Part shown: positions 43,013 through 52,304 of the stretch, in pieces | How positions within the stretch are numbered: position 1 is the first letter of the stretch | Layout of the letters: every line of letters begins with the position of its first letter | Source of the DNA: Flectobacillus roseus | GTDB lineage: Bacteria > Bacteroidota > Bacteroidia > Cytophagales > Spirosomataceae | Length of the DNA: 64,000 nt | Reading direction: 5' to 3' (one strand) | Assembly (NCBI RefSeq): GCF_030056665.1 | Contig: NZ_JASHIG010000011.1 | Translations under genes and position numbers: made by a program | The notes under the pieces: model-generated | Told to the model about the DNA's origin: nothing | The model's input: only the letters and a program-made list of their open reading frames with translations | Databases searched by the model: none

Positions 43013-45856
43013 TTATTTTATTAGCTCGATATAGCCTTTTAATGTTAAACTATTCTTAGCTGTATCTAATGTCAAGAATTTTACTGAGCAATTATAGAAA
43101 TAGGTTCCCGAAGGAGACTCATTACCAGAATTATCTCGACCGTCCCACTCTAATTTTGGTCCTGTGTAATCATACACTTTTTGTCCATTTCTATTATAAA
43201 TCGAAATAGTCACTTCCTGCACAAAACGAGGACATTTTAAAGCTTGGAAAATATCATTTTTACCATCTCCATTTGGCGTAAAGACATTTGGTAATGAAAA
43301 ACTAGGACAATTGTCTTTACAAACGACATTACTACGTGCACTTTCGGTACCATACTTATTTGTGGCGGTTACATAGTAACATCCCATATACGAATCTGTT
43401 TTGGTATGCGTATAGTTGTGTGCTGGAGGATTTGGCGTAGTAATATCTGCAATTTTTGTAAATGCCCCATCAGGTCCAGAAGCGTAATACAAAGTATATT
43501 TTACAATATCCTTATCACAATTAGCTCCTGTTGCGTCTGTCCATGTAAGCTTATTATCAAAAGTTGTTTGATTACAATTGTTGTTGTCTTTTGTATAAGC
43601 ATCACAATCTAAAAGGTCGATATTGAGTACAGGTGGACAAGGAATCAAATCACTTTTTGGTGTTGCGCAACTAATCTGAGAGAAGTTATTCAACAAACTA
43701 GGTTTGATTTTGGTCGAATTGTATGAACCAACAGTTTCTACCTTATAACAATACGATGAATCTGGGGACATTTTCACTGGGAAACTGCCATCTGAGGCAA
43801 TCTTGTCTTGCCCATCATCTGTAAAGGTATAAGTAGATGCGCCTTGTACCGTTACATCGGCAATACGTGTAAATACTCCAGAACCTGGACGAGTTTCACG
43901 ATACACACGATGCGTTTGATTATCGTTAGACCAAGGCGTATTTGCTTGCCAAGTAAGCACAACTTTACGAACATCAGCAGTAGTGGTCAAACGTACACTT
44001 GATGCAGCTTCTGTGCTATCCAATAAGGTCAAGCCTGTAGCGCTTGTGTAATAGAACAGCAAGCGATAACGATACGCATTATCTTGTGTGTTGAGGTTTT
44101 TATCAACAAATACAGTATCGGCTACCGTTCCAGATAAATCTGTATTAATATTCGCCCCTACTTGTGCAAAAGACGTACCCGTCAAACCAGTAGCACGGAA
44201 TAAGCGATATTGATACGGTCCTTTGAATTGCTCTGGTTTGAAATCAATTGGACGAGTCCATTTTACTGTGATTTCTCCTTGAGTTGCAGATGTTCTATCC
44301 ACTGTCACATTGGTAATTACGGGTACTTGTGCTTCTAGTTTTAGACAGATTTGATCCGACGATACACTTTTACCTCCCGAAGGCGCTGCAAAAGATGCTA
44401 CTACTCGGTAGCTATAATCAGTATCGCGTTTCAATCCGTTGTTATCTACATAAGTAGTAGCATTGACAGGAACTCTACCGATTTCAACATAGCCTAAACC
44501 AGCAGGAATACCCGTTTGACACACATCTGGCACAAAATTATCACAACCTTGTTTACGGTAAATGATTAACTCTGCTCCTGCATTTTGGCAAGAATACGCA
44601 TCCCAAGTCAAAGTAATAGCCTTGTTGCCTGCATCGCCAGTAGCTTTTAGGTTTTTCACTCTTGGTGCAACGATTTTTACCTTCCAAATTTTACTATCTA
44701 CCAATTTAGGGATAGTACTTCCTACCCTCGATGGCGGAACGTCCTCTACCTTGAAGAGAATATCATAGGTTTGCTCCCGAATATGTGCACAACTTGTTTG
44801 CCACCTAAATACACCTGTAGCAATAGGATTTGAAGGATTGGTAGCCGTAAATGTCGCATATGGTTGAGCAAAATAAGCCGTTCCGTCGGTAGGTCTATAG
44901 ACAGAGCCAGTTGAAAATAAATTCAGTTGATCTTTACGTCCTGTACTAGAAGGAGTATCATCAGCAGTAACATTTTGTTGAATAAAGGTTCCAGCTTCCA
45001 CACATATATCGTCTGGCACTTTGATAATAGGAGCTTTGTTATCGGCATCCTTTACCTCAATTTGCATATCACGAACCGTCTCGGATATTTTCACCCCATT
45101 TCGCCATTCTTCAATAATAAAAGCACAGTTATAAAGACCCGTTTCTTGCGGTACATTCCAGATCAAATCACCCGTACGACTATTGATGGTAAAACTAGAT
45201 GCCGTTGCCGCTACTAAGTTAGGTTGACGAAAACCAGCTATAGCATTACCACGCCCAGTACAGGTAGTTTGCAAGCCCGTACGACAGTCGATAAGGCGAT
45301 AAGCCAAGCTATCACCTTCAATATCTACGGCGTTGGGGTTGTGAATAAACCTTTGTCCAACCACAGCAGTAAGGTCTACCGCAGGGTTCATGAGCAGAGG
45401 CGTTGAGTTAAGCCCGAGCCCTGGGTCTATTTTAAATACGGTCTCGACATAAAAGCCCACCATATCCGAATTAGGGATATTTCGAACGTTGGCATTACGG
45501 TTTTCGATACCTACGTTTACCTTGTAGATACTTGGCGCTGCGTAGGTGTAGGTGACTTTATAAATACCCTTCATAGTCCCATTTCCAATGTCTTCGCCCA
45601 AGCCATTGCCATTAGAACGAGGAGCCCACTGAGAGCCCAACCCATCTCCAAAGCAAAAAAGGACTTCGCGTTGTTGCTGCCAAGCCACGTTATTTTCACA
45701 ATATATCGTGAGGGTAAATTCGTAAGTAAGAGCCGTACTCGATACACGACGCACAGTAATTTCGCCCCCTTTCATGTGAGTTGCCCTTGCGGAATGAAAT
45801 GAAAAAAGGCCTACAAAAAAGGTAAAAATGAGAATGTAGATAAAGTTTGGTCTCAT
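43013..45856 (-). CDS. large secreted protein with type B (gliding-associated) T9SS sorting domain
   Basis: The 947-aa protein has a signal peptide (MRPNFIYILIFTFFVGLFSF, cleavage near ARA). A conserved N-terminal module follows (THMKGGEITVRRVSSTALTY), as in Bacteroidota gliding-motility-associated proteins with a PKD/Ig-like fold. At least four fibronectin type III-like segments lie between about 390 and 830 (for example NLKATGDAGNKAITLTWDAY, SSVRLTTTADVRKVVLTW). The C-terminal about 90 residues are a type B sorting domain: LPNVFTPNGDGKNDIF, ISIYNRNGQKVYDY, LEWDGRDNSGNESPSGTYFY. Type IX secretion should place it on the cell surface or outside. Its ligand or enzymatic role is unknown; no catalytic domain was seen. 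Confidence 0.92.
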   Translation of the reverse strand: MRPNFIYILIFTFFVGLFSFHSARATHMKGGEITVRRVSSTALTYEFTLTIYCENNVAWQQQREVLFCFGDGLGSQWAPRSNGNGLGEDIGNGTMKGIYKVTYTYAAPSIYKVNVGIENRNANVRNIPNSDMVGFYVETVFKIDPGLGLNSTPLLMNPAVDLTAVVGQRFIHNPNAVDIEGDSLAYRLIDCRTGLQTTCTGRGNAIAGFRQPNLVAATASSFTINSRTGDLIWNVPQETGLYNCAFIIEEWRNGVKISETVRDMQIEVKDADNKAPIIKVPDDICVEAGTFIQQNVTADDTPSSTGRKDQLNLFSTGSVYRPTDGTAYFAQPYATFTATNPSNPIATGVFRWQTSCAHIREQTYDILFKVEDVPPSRVGSTIPKLVDSKIWKVKIVAPRVKNLKATGDAGNKAITLTWDAYSCQNAGAELIIYRKQGCDNFVPDVCQTGIPAGLGYVEIGRVPVNATTYVDNNGLKRDTDYSYRVVASFAAPSGGKSVSSDQICLKLEAQVPVITNVTVDRTSATQGEITVKWTRPIDFKPEQFKGPYQYRLFRATGLTGTSFAQVGANINTDLSGTVADTVFVDKNLNTQDNAYRYRLLFYYTSATGLTLLDSTEAASSVRLTTTADVRKVVLTWQANTPWSNDNQTHRVYRETRPGSGVFTRIADVTVQGASTYTFTDDGQDKIASDGSFPVKMSPDSSYCYKVETVGSYNSTKIKPSLLNNFSQISCATPKSDLIPCPPVLNIDLLDCDAYTKDNNNCNQTTFDNKLTWTDATGANCDKDIVKYTLYYASGPDGAFTKIADITTPNPPAHNYTHTKTDSYMGCYYVTATNKYGTESARSNVVCKDNCPSFSLPNVFTPNGDGKNDIFQALKCPRFVQEVTISIYNRNGQKVYDYTGPKLEWDGRDNSGNESPSGTYFYNCSVKFLTLDTAKNSLTLKGYIELIK

Positions 45857-46167
45857 ACGTTAGTGAATAAAAAGTTTTGAGGACAGCCTCTTCAAAAAGC
45901 CTTGGTATAAGGTAATGATAACTGACCTACACACTTTACTGGCACAATTTAGAGAATAATTTTTTTTACAACTAACAAAACAAAAAAATCAAACACAAAG
46001 TTGGAAAAGTGAATCAAAAACACAAATCCTATGAAAGACCCTCCAAAGTATCGTTAATTATAGCAAAACCGATTGGTTGGTATAATTCCTAAATCGTTGG
46101 CTAAATCCAATAATACAGTACAAAAACGTAGAAAGATTATAAATAATTGCTAAAATCTTATAGATTA
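45857..46167. other. A+T-rich intergenic region upstream of sdh
   Basis: Non-coding region between the divergent type B secreted protein gene and the sdh promoter. It contains many short A- and T-runs. No ORF, RNA gene or clear repeat was recognised. Confidence 0.4.
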
Positions 46168-46199
46168 TTTGATTGACAGGTGATTCAATTGTAGTTTTG
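46168..46199 (+). promoter_or_regulatory. promoter of the sdh operon
   Basis: TTTG (46168-46171) followed after 20 nt by TAGTTTTG (46192-46199) is a full match to the Bacteroidota TTTG-N20-TAnnTTTG pattern. The predicted leader to the first ATG is about 115 nt. Confidence 0.75.
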
Positions 46200-46321
46200 G
46201 GTTCAATTTTTCAACTAATTAATAGTTAATAGCAATTAATCCATACAGGGTTTTCTTTGTATAGATTAAGAACAAGCCCTATTAATTGTTAACTAATTAA
46301 CAACCAATAACTTATAAAAAA

Positions 46322-46990
46322 ATGTCTTGGGTAACAAAAACATTATCAAGTTCGTTGGGCCGAAAGCTCATCATGGCGGTAACAGGCTTATCGTTGGTAG
46401 CCTTCCTTCTCGTCCATTGTGGTATCAATGCGTGCATTTTTTTGAATGACGGAGGTGAAACCTTCAATGAGGCCGCAGAATTTATGGCTAAAAACTTTTT
46501 CATCCGTGCTGCTGAAATCGGACTATTTGCGGGTTTAATCCTTCACATTGTAGACGGTTTAATGTTGTGGTCGGCTAATAAGAAAAAACGCCCAGTACAA
46601 TATGCTGTTGTATCAAAAGAGAATAGCACATGGTACTCTCGCTCAATGGGTTTATTGGGTACATTATTATTACTTTTCTTAGTGATGCACTTAAAGCATT
46701 TTTGGGTAGTAAGCCGTTTTACAGATGTGATTACTGGCGGTCAAAAAACACTTTTCCAAGAAATGCAGGAAGTTTTTGCTAGTCCAATACCTGTAATTGT
46801 GTATGTAGTTGGTTGTATTTCTTTGGCATACCACTTATTACATGGTGTTCAAAGTGCATTCCAATCACTTGGATGGAACCACCCTAAGTACACTCCGTTT
46901 GTAAAGGCTTTCGGAAGTTGGTTTGCTATTATCATTCCAGTTGTGTTTGCAGCAATGCCAATCGCAATGCATTTAGGACTTATTAAATAG
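46322..46990 (+). CDS. sdhC: succinate dehydrogenase cytochrome b subunit
   Basis: The 222-aa membrane anchor of complex II has five TM helices, as in the single-subunit b-type anchors of Bacteroidota and epsilon-proteobacterial fumarate reductases. Candidate haem-ligand histidines are in FLLVHCGINACIF, ILHIVDGLMLW, LVMHLKHFW and LAYHLLHGVQSAF. It passes electrons between the iron-sulfur subunit and menaquinone. It is the first gene of the operon, 69 nt before sdhA. The reaction direction (succinate oxidation or fumarate reduction) cannot be decided from sequence. Confidence 0.92.
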   Translation: MSWVTKTLSSSLGRKLIMAVTGLSLVAFLLVHCGINACIFLNDGGETFNEAAEFMAKNFFIRAAEIGLFAGLILHIVDGLMLWSANKKKRPVQYAVVSKENSTWYSRSMGLLGTLLLLFLVMHLKHFWVVSRFTDVITGGQKTLFQEMQEVFASPIPVIVYVVGCISLAYHLLHGVQSAFQSLGWNHPKYTPFVKAFGSWFAIIIPVVFAAMPIAMHLGLIK

Positions 46991-47059
46991 TTCATAGCTG
47001 TTTGTTATTTTTTGACAACACTATATCTAAAATTTTTATCATTACATAATTCTTAAGTT

Positions 47060-49048
47060 ATGGCAACTTCACCAAGATTAGATGCTAAAATCCCTGATGG
47101 TCAGCTGTCTGAAAAATGGACAAAATTCCGTTCGACAGTACCATTAGTAAACCCCGCAAACAAGCGGAATATCGAAATCATCGTAGTAGGTACAGGTTTG
47201 GCGGGTGCTTCGGCAGCGGCTTCTTTGGCCGAAATGGGATATAAAGTAAAAGCTTTCTGTTTTCAAGATTCTCCTCGCCGTGCTCACTCAATTGCAGCAC
47301 AGGGTGGTGTCAACGCTGCTAAAAACTATCAGAACGACGGTGACTCTGTATATCGTCTTTTCTACGATACGATCAAAGGTGGTGACTACCGTGCAAGAGA
47401 GGCTAACGTTCACCGTTTGTCAGAGGTATCTGGTAATATTATTGACCAATGTGTGGCTCAAGGTGTACCATTTGCTCGTGAATACGGTGGTTTGTTATCA
47501 AACCGTTCGTTTGGTGGTACTCAAGTACAACGTACGTTCTACGCAGCAGGTCAAACTGGTCAACAATTGTTGTTAGGTGCTTATTCTGCACTACAACGTC
47601 AAGTTGGTTTGGGCAACGTAACCATGTATACTCGCCACGAAATGATGGACGTAGTAATGGTAGACGGTAAAGCTCGTGGTATCATTGCTCGTGATTTGAT
47701 CTCTGGTAAATTAGAGCGTCACTTCGGTCACGCAGTATTGTTGTGTACAGGTGGTTACGGAAACGTATTTTACTTGTCAACCAACGCAATGGGATCGAAT
47801 GTAACAGCTGCTTGGAAGGCTCACAAAAAAGGTGCTTTCTTTGGCAACCCATGTTACACGCAAATTCACCCGACATGTATCCCAGTGTCTGGCGACCACC
47901 AATCTAAATTGACTTTGATGTCAGAGTCTTTACGTAACGATGGTCGTATTTGGGTTCCTAAAAAACCAAACGATACACGTCCAGCTAACCAAATTCCAGA
48001 AGATGAACGCGACTATTACTTAGAGCGTCGTTACCCTGCTTTTGGTAACTTGGTACCTCGTGATATTGCCTCACGTGCTGCTAAGGAGCGTTGCGATGCA
48101 GGCTATGGTGTAGGTGCTTCTAAAAAAGCGGTTTACCTTGACTATGCTGCTGCCATCTTGCGTTATGGCCGTGTTGAAGCTACTAAGAGAGGTATGCACA
48201 ATGCATCTACCGAGGAGCTTCAAGTAATGGGTAAAGAGGTAGTGAAAGAGAAATACGGTAACTTGTTTGATATGTACAAACAAATTACTGGAGAAGACCC
48301 TTATGAAGTTCCAATGCGTATTTATCCAGCGGTTCACTATACAATGGGTGGCCTTTGGGTAGACTACAACTTGATGACTACAGTACCAGGGCTTTATGCA
48401 TTAGGTGAAGCAAACTTCTCAGATCACGGTGCAAACCGTCTGGGTGCTTCTGCTTTGATGCAAGGTTTGGCTGATGGTTATTTCGTAATTCCATACACAA
48501 TTGGTGCTTATTTGTCTGGAGATATTCGTACAAAAGCGATCCCAACAGATGCTCCTGAGTTTGTGGCTGCAGAGAAAGCTGTTCAAGATACCATCGACCA
48601 ATTGATGTCTATTCAAGGAACAAAATCGGTTGACTATTACCACAAAAAATTAGGTTTAATCATGTGGGATAAGTGCGGTATGGCTCGTAACGAGGTTGGT
48701 TTGAAAGAAGCTATCGAAGAAATCAAAGCACTTCGTAAAGAGTTCTGGTCAAACGTTCGTATTCCTGGTGATGCAAACGAATTCAACCCTGAATTAGAGA
48801 AAGCTGGTCGCGTGGCTGACTTCCTTGAACTAGGTGAATTGATGTGTATCGATGCCTTGAACCGTAACGAATCTTGTGGTGGTCACTTCCGTGAAGAATA
48901 TCAAACTGAAGAAGGCGAAGCAAAACGTGATGACGAAAACTACGCTTACGTAGCTGCATGGGAGTACAAAGGCGATTCTGACTACGAATTACACAAAGAA
49001 GAGCTAGTGTACGAAAACATCAAAATTGCACAACGTAGCTATAAATAA
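47060..49048 (+). CDS. sdhA: succinate dehydrogenase/fumarate reductase flavoprotein subunit
   Basis: The 662-aa catalytic subunit binds FAD through IEIIVVGTGLAGASAAASLA, and the covalent flavin histidine is expected in RAHSIAAQGGVNAAKNY. Substrate-site segments include QIHPTCIPVSG, RRYPAFGNLVPRDIASRA with the active-site Arg, and HYTMGGLWVDY. GEANFSDHGANRLGASALMQ is the conserved C-terminal FAD contact. Length is normal for the non-classical, menaquinone-linked enzymes. Codon use is strongly biased (CGT, GGT, AAC), suggesting high expression. It would normally be followed directly by sdhB, but a foreign-looking gene intervenes. Confidence 0.96.
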   Translation: MATSPRLDAKIPDGQLSEKWTKFRSTVPLVNPANKRNIEIIVVGTGLAGASAAASLAEMGYKVKAFCFQDSPRRAHSIAAQGGVNAAKNYQNDGDSVYRLFYDTIKGGDYRAREANVHRLSEVSGNIIDQCVAQGVPFAREYGGLLSNRSFGGTQVQRTFYAAGQTGQQLLLGAYSALQRQVGLGNVTMYTRHEMMDVVMVDGKARGIIARDLISGKLERHFGHAVLLCTGGYGNVFYLSTNAMGSNVTAAWKAHKKGAFFGNPCYTQIHPTCIPVSGDHQSKLTLMSESLRNDGRIWVPKKPNDTRPANQIPEDERDYYLERRYPAFGNLVPRDIASRAAKERCDAGYGVGASKKAVYLDYAAAILRYGRVEATKRGMHNASTEELQVMGKEVVKEKYGNLFDMYKQITGEDPYEVPMRIYPAVHYTMGGLWVDYNLMTTVPGLYALGEANFSDHGANRLGASALMQGLADGYFVIPYTIGAYLSGDIRTKAIPTDAPEFVAAEKAVQDTIDQLMSIQGTKSVDYYHKKLGLIMWDKCGMARNEVGLKEAIEEIKALRKEFWSNVRIPGDANEFNPELEKAGRVADFLELGELMCIDALNRNESCGGHFREEYQTEEGEAKRDDENYAYVAAWEYKGDSDYELHKEELVYENIKIAQRSYK

Positions 49049-49083
49049 TTTGAAAATTTGATGATTTGAAAATTTGAAAATGA
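49049..49083 (+). repeat. TTTGAAAA repeat, left flank of the four-helix gene
   Basis: Directly after the sdhA stop codon the strand reads TTTGAAAATTTGATGATTTG and continues with two more such units. It is the inverted form of the tract at 49498-49533. Confidence 0.75.
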
Positions 49084-49132
49084 AAAAGATTACTTGTAGG
49101 TTTGAAACTATTAATTCTCACCTACAAGTAAT

Positions 49133-49492
49133 ATGCAGAATCAAAAAGCGAATCTCATCGTTGAAAAAACGCTTTCATTTTCAATTGAAATCATCAAATT
49201 CAGTGAGCAATTAGAACTCCAAAAAAAATATGTCATAGCCAAACAATTGTTGAGGTCAGGCACATCTATTGGAGCTAATGTTTGGGAAGCTCAAAATGCA
49301 GAAAGTAAGGTAGATTTCATTCATAAAATGAAAATTGCAGCCAAAGAAGCTGATGAAACTAGCTATTGGTTAAAACTTTGTGAACTATCCGAGACTTACC
49401 CACAACCCCAAAAAGTTATCATTGAAGAATTAACTCAAATAATCCGAATTATCTCGAAGATTATTAGTAGTTCTAAAGTAGATTCTAAATGA
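49133..49492 (+). CDS. four-helix-bundle protein (S23/IVP family) inserted between sdhA and sdhB
   Basis: The 119-aa protein is almost wholly helical and has the features of the family once called 23S rRNA intervening-sequence proteins: LVEKTLSFSIEIIKFSEQL, the basic LLRSGTSIGANVWEAQNAES, the central FIHKMKIAAKEADETSYWLK, and EELTQIIRIISKII. The family also includes the Avd accessory proteins of diversity-generating retroelements and is believed to bind nucleic acid; function as a stand-alone gene is unclear. Here it splits the sdh operon and is flanked by inverted TTTGAAAA/TTTTCAAA repeats, with less biased codon use than sdhA or sdhB. Recent insertion is inferred. Confidence 0.88.
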   Translation: MQNQKANLIVEKTLSFSIEIIKFSEQLELQKKYVIAKQLLRSGTSIGANVWEAQNAESKVDFIHKMKIAAKEADETSYWLKLCELSETYPQPQKVIIEELTQIIRIISKIISSSKVDSK

Positions 49493-49497
49493 ATCTA

Positions 49498-49533
49498 TTT
49501 TCAAATCTTCAAATTTTCAAATCTTCAAATTGT
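49498..49533 (+). repeat. TTTTCAAATCTTCAAAT repeat, right flank of the four-helix gene
   Basis: Between the four-helix gene and sdhB the strand carries three to four units of TTCAAATC/TTTTCAAATC, the inverse of the left flank at 49049-49083 and of the same type as the tract at 36160-36340. Confidence 0.75.
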
Positions 49534-49539
49534 ATCAAA

Positions 49540-50307
49540 ATGGAAGGAAATATGAACTTGACGTTGAAGGTATGGCGTCAAAAAAATACCAATACAGAAG
49601 GAAACTTCGAAAATTATGACGTTCAAGGAATTTCAGAGGATATGTCTTTCCTCGAAATGTTTGACGTTCTTAACGAAAGATTAATCAACGATGGTAAAGA
49701 ACCTATCGCTTTTGATCACGACTGTCGTGAAGGTATCTGCGGTATGTGTTCTATGTACATTAATGGTAGCCCGCACGGTCCAAACCGTGGTGTAACTACT
49801 TGTCAATTACACATGCGTTCGTTTAAGTCTGGTGATACTATCACTGTTGAGCCTTGGAGAGCAGCAGCATTCCCAGTAATCAAAGACTTAACAGTAAACC
49901 GTTCGTCTTTCGACCGTATTATCTCTGCGGGTGGGTTCGTTTCAGTAAACACTGGTAACGCTCAAGATGCTAACGCATTGCCAATCGCGAAAGAAAAGGC
50001 TGACGAAGCATTTGCAGCAGCAGCTTGTATTGGTTGTGGTGCTTGTGTAGCAGCTTGTAAAAATGCCTCAGCTATGTTGTTTACTTCAGCAAAAATTTCT
50101 CAATTGGCGTTGTTACCACAAGGTCAAGCTGAACGTGAAATGCGTGCTGAGAAAATGGTTGCTCAGATGGATATCGAAGGTTTCGGTGCTTGTACAAACA
50201 CAGGTGCTTGTGAAGCAGAATGTCCAAAAGGTATTTCATTAGAAAACATTGCTCGTATGAACCGTGAATACTTTGGTGCTGTATTATCATCAAAAGAACA
50301 CGAATAG
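49540..50307 (+). CDS. sdhB: succinate dehydrogenase/fumarate reductase iron-sulfur subunit
   Basis: The 255-aa subunit relays electrons from FAD to the membrane anchor. The [2Fe-2S] ligands are in CREGICGMCSMYING plus the downstream GVTTC. The C-terminal ferredoxin domain has CIGCGACVAACKNAS and CTNTGACEAECPKGI for the other two clusters. The ATG at 49540 (or 49552, preceded by AAGGAAAT) is chosen; the frame stays open upstream to 49489, but those residues are encoded by the repeat. Codon bias matches sdhA. Confidence 0.95.
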   Translation: MEGNMNLTLKVWRQKNTNTEGNFENYDVQGISEDMSFLEMFDVLNERLINDGKEPIAFDHDCREGICGMCSMYINGSPHGPNRGVTTCQLHMRSFKSGDTITVEPWRAAAFPVIKDLTVNRSSFDRIISAGGFVSVNTGNAQDANALPIAKEKADEAFAAAACIGCGACVAACKNASAMLFTSAKISQLALLPQGQAEREMRAEKMVAQMDIEGFGACTNTGACEAECPKGISLENIARMNREYFGAVLSSKEHE

Positions 50308-50319
50308 TTTGGGGGCAAA

Positions 50320-50595
50320 ATTGAGTGAATTGAGATTGAGTGATTGTTCCTTAAATCTCCTTTTACACATAAAGCCACAAGACTTCATACTTAAAATATG
50401 TCATTGAGGATTTTAACTTCTAGGTTATTTTCCAAGTGCTTATCGAAAAGGCGGTCGAAATTAGTTTTTCGACCGCCTTTTTTGATACTATATTTCAAAA
50501 TGACACTTTTTCAAACGTAAAGCATAACGTTTCTACTAGGAAATTTTCTCTGTTAAATAATCACTCGTTCGCTCAATCTCTCCATCGCTAAGTTT
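50320..50595. repeat. nested palindromic repeat, copy B (TGAGTGAATTGAG family)
   Basis: The left end reads ATTGAGTGAATTGAGATTGA, beginning 12 nt after the sdhB stop. The right end (about 50566-50592) is the inverted AATAATCACTCGTTCGCTCA. The central hairpin is AGGCGGTCGAAA/TTTCGACCGCCT (50449-50480) with a following T-run, so it also works as an sdh terminator. The inner GTAGAGACGC palindrome of copies A and C is missing or heavily diverged here. Confidence 0.7.
50446..50484 (+). terminator. central hairpin of repeat B, probable sdh terminator
   Basis: A GGCGGTCGAAA stem with T-run TTTTTT lies about 140 nt after sdhB. It is the same hairpin as in repeats A and C. Confidence 0.7.
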
Positions 50596-50689
50596 GGGAT
50601 GACTCATATTTATACTGATAACAAATATAAGTCAACAAATTACATCACATCAGCACAAACAATACATCCTATTGGGCAGTTTTGTTTAC

Positions 50690-52222
50690 ATGAAAACACT
50701 TCGACTTATTCTTGGAGATCAACTCAATAGCCAGCATTCATGGTTTGACACGGTCAATCAAGATATCACTTACGTAATGATGGAAATGCGTCAGGAAACT
50801 GACTATGTTACGCACCATATCCAGAAAATTGTAGGCTTTTTTATGGCTATGCGCCAGTTTGCAGAAGAACTAAAACAGAAGGGGCATCAGGTAGCTTACA
50901 TTACCTTGGACGACGAAATAAATACCCAATCGCTTCCTCAAAATCTTCTTTGGCTTATTCAAGAATTAGATATTGAACAATTTGAATACCTACTACCCGA
51001 CGAATATCGCCTTGATTTACAACTTAAAAACTTTTGCCAGAATCTTGCAATACCCTCAAAGGCATTTGATTCTGAACACTTTTTGAGTCAGCGAGATGAG
51101 CTAGCTACTTTTTTCAAAGGAAAGAAAACCTTTCTCATGGAAAACTTTTATCGCATGATGCGGAAAAAGTATAATGTATTGATGGATGGCAATGAACCTA
51201 CTTCTGGACAATGGAATTTTGATGCTGACAATCGCAAAAAACTACCTAAAGATCATCGTCCAGTAGAACCTTTAGTTTTTTCAAAAAATGTAGATGATAT
51301 CGTTAAACTGCTTTCTCAATCTGAGGTATCCTCCATTGGAAACATCGACGCTAAAAATTTCGTGTGGCCTACTACACGACAGGAGAGTTTAGCCTTATTG
51401 GACTTTTTCCTAGAAAACTGTTTGGCACAATTCGGCACTTACGAAGATGCCATGCATCCCTCCTATTGGTCGATTTATCACTCTAGGTTATCTTTTTCGC
51501 TTAATATCAAATTATTACATCCTTTAGAAGTCATTCAAAAAAGCGTAGAATATTGGAAAATCCATCAAGACCTGATTACGATTGCGCAGATTGAGGGTTT
51601 TGTCAGACAAATTCTTGGATGGCGAGAATATATGCGTGGCATTTACTGGGCAAAAATGCCTGAATTTGCCCAAATGAATTTCTTCGGACATGACAGAAAA
51701 CTTCCCTCTTGGTTCTGGAATGGTCAGACCAAAATGGCTTGTTTACGTCATGCCATAGGGCAAAGTTTGGATTATGCCTACGCCCATCATATCCAAAGAT
51801 TGATGCTCACAGGAAACTTTATGCTATTGGCAGGTATTCATCCTGATGAGGCCGACGCATGGTATTTGGGGATTTATATCGACGCTATTGAATGGGTCGA
51901 GATTACCAATACCCGTGGAATGAGCCAATATGCAGACGGTGGAATCATTGGCTCAAAACCTTATGTGGGTTCGGCCAATTATATCGACAAAATGAGCCAT
52001 TATTGTGGGAATTGTTTTTATGATAAAACCAAAAAAACTGGTGATAAGGCATGTCCTTTTAATAGTCTTTACTGGCATTTTTTTGAAAGAAATCGTAATT
52101 TATTAGAAAAGAATCCAAGGATAGGTATGTCTTATGTAACACTTAATAAAATGTCTACCAATCAAAAACAAGAGCTATTGAAACAAGCAGATTATTACTT
52201 AGAACACATCGAAAAATTATAA
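50690..52222 (+). CDS. iron-sulfur cryptochrome/photolyase-related protein (FeS-BCP type)
   Basis: The 510-aa flavoprotein belongs to the photolyase-related family (PhrB-type) that repairs (6-4) photoproducts. The N-terminus TLRLILGDQLNSQHSWFD and the C-terminal FAD domain (EGFVRQILGWREYMRGIYW, MLLAGIHPDEADAWYLGIYI, EWVEITNTRGMSQYADGG) are diagnostic. Four cysteines suited to a [4Fe-4S] cluster are visible: one in TKMACLRHAIGQ and three in YCGNCFYDKTKKTGDKACPF. The ATG at 50690 matches the family start. It follows the sdh operon across repeat B and stands alone. Confidence 0.93.
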   Translation: MKTLRLILGDQLNSQHSWFDTVNQDITYVMMEMRQETDYVTHHIQKIVGFFMAMRQFAEELKQKGHQVAYITLDDEINTQSLPQNLLWLIQELDIEQFEYLLPDEYRLDLQLKNFCQNLAIPSKAFDSEHFLSQRDELATFFKGKKTFLMENFYRMMRKKYNVLMDGNEPTSGQWNFDADNRKKLPKDHRPVEPLVFSKNVDDIVKLLSQSEVSSIGNIDAKNFVWPTTRQESLALLDFFLENCLAQFGTYEDAMHPSYWSIYHSRLSFSLNIKLLHPLEVIQKSVEYWKIHQDLITIAQIEGFVRQILGWREYMRGIYWAKMPEFAQMNFFGHDRKLPSWFWNGQTKMACLRHAIGQSLDYAYAHHIQRLMLTGNFMLLAGIHPDEADAWYLGIYIDAIEWVEITNTRGMSQYADGGIIGSKPYVGSANYIDKMSHYCGNCFYDKTKKTGDKACPFNSLYWHFFERNRNLLEKNPRIGMSYVTLNKMSTNQKQELLKQADYYLEHIEKL

Positions 52223-52304
52223 ACCGATTATCAAGGTTTATTACCATTCCAAAAAAAACTTAAAAACTGTATTGTCGAGTTCTGAATGCCTACTAAATTT
52301 GGGT

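Noticed and set aside
43406..45406. Plus-strand ORFs opposite the type B secreted protein gene
   Set aside because: They are antisense shadows without signal peptides or family motifs.
49133..49492. Avd protein of a diversity-generating retroelement
   Set aside because: The fold family fits, but there is no reverse transcriptase or template/variable repeat pair nearby.
49489..49539. N-terminal extension of SdhB
   Set aside because: The codons are made of the TTTCAAAT repeat; conserved sequence begins near 49540-49552.
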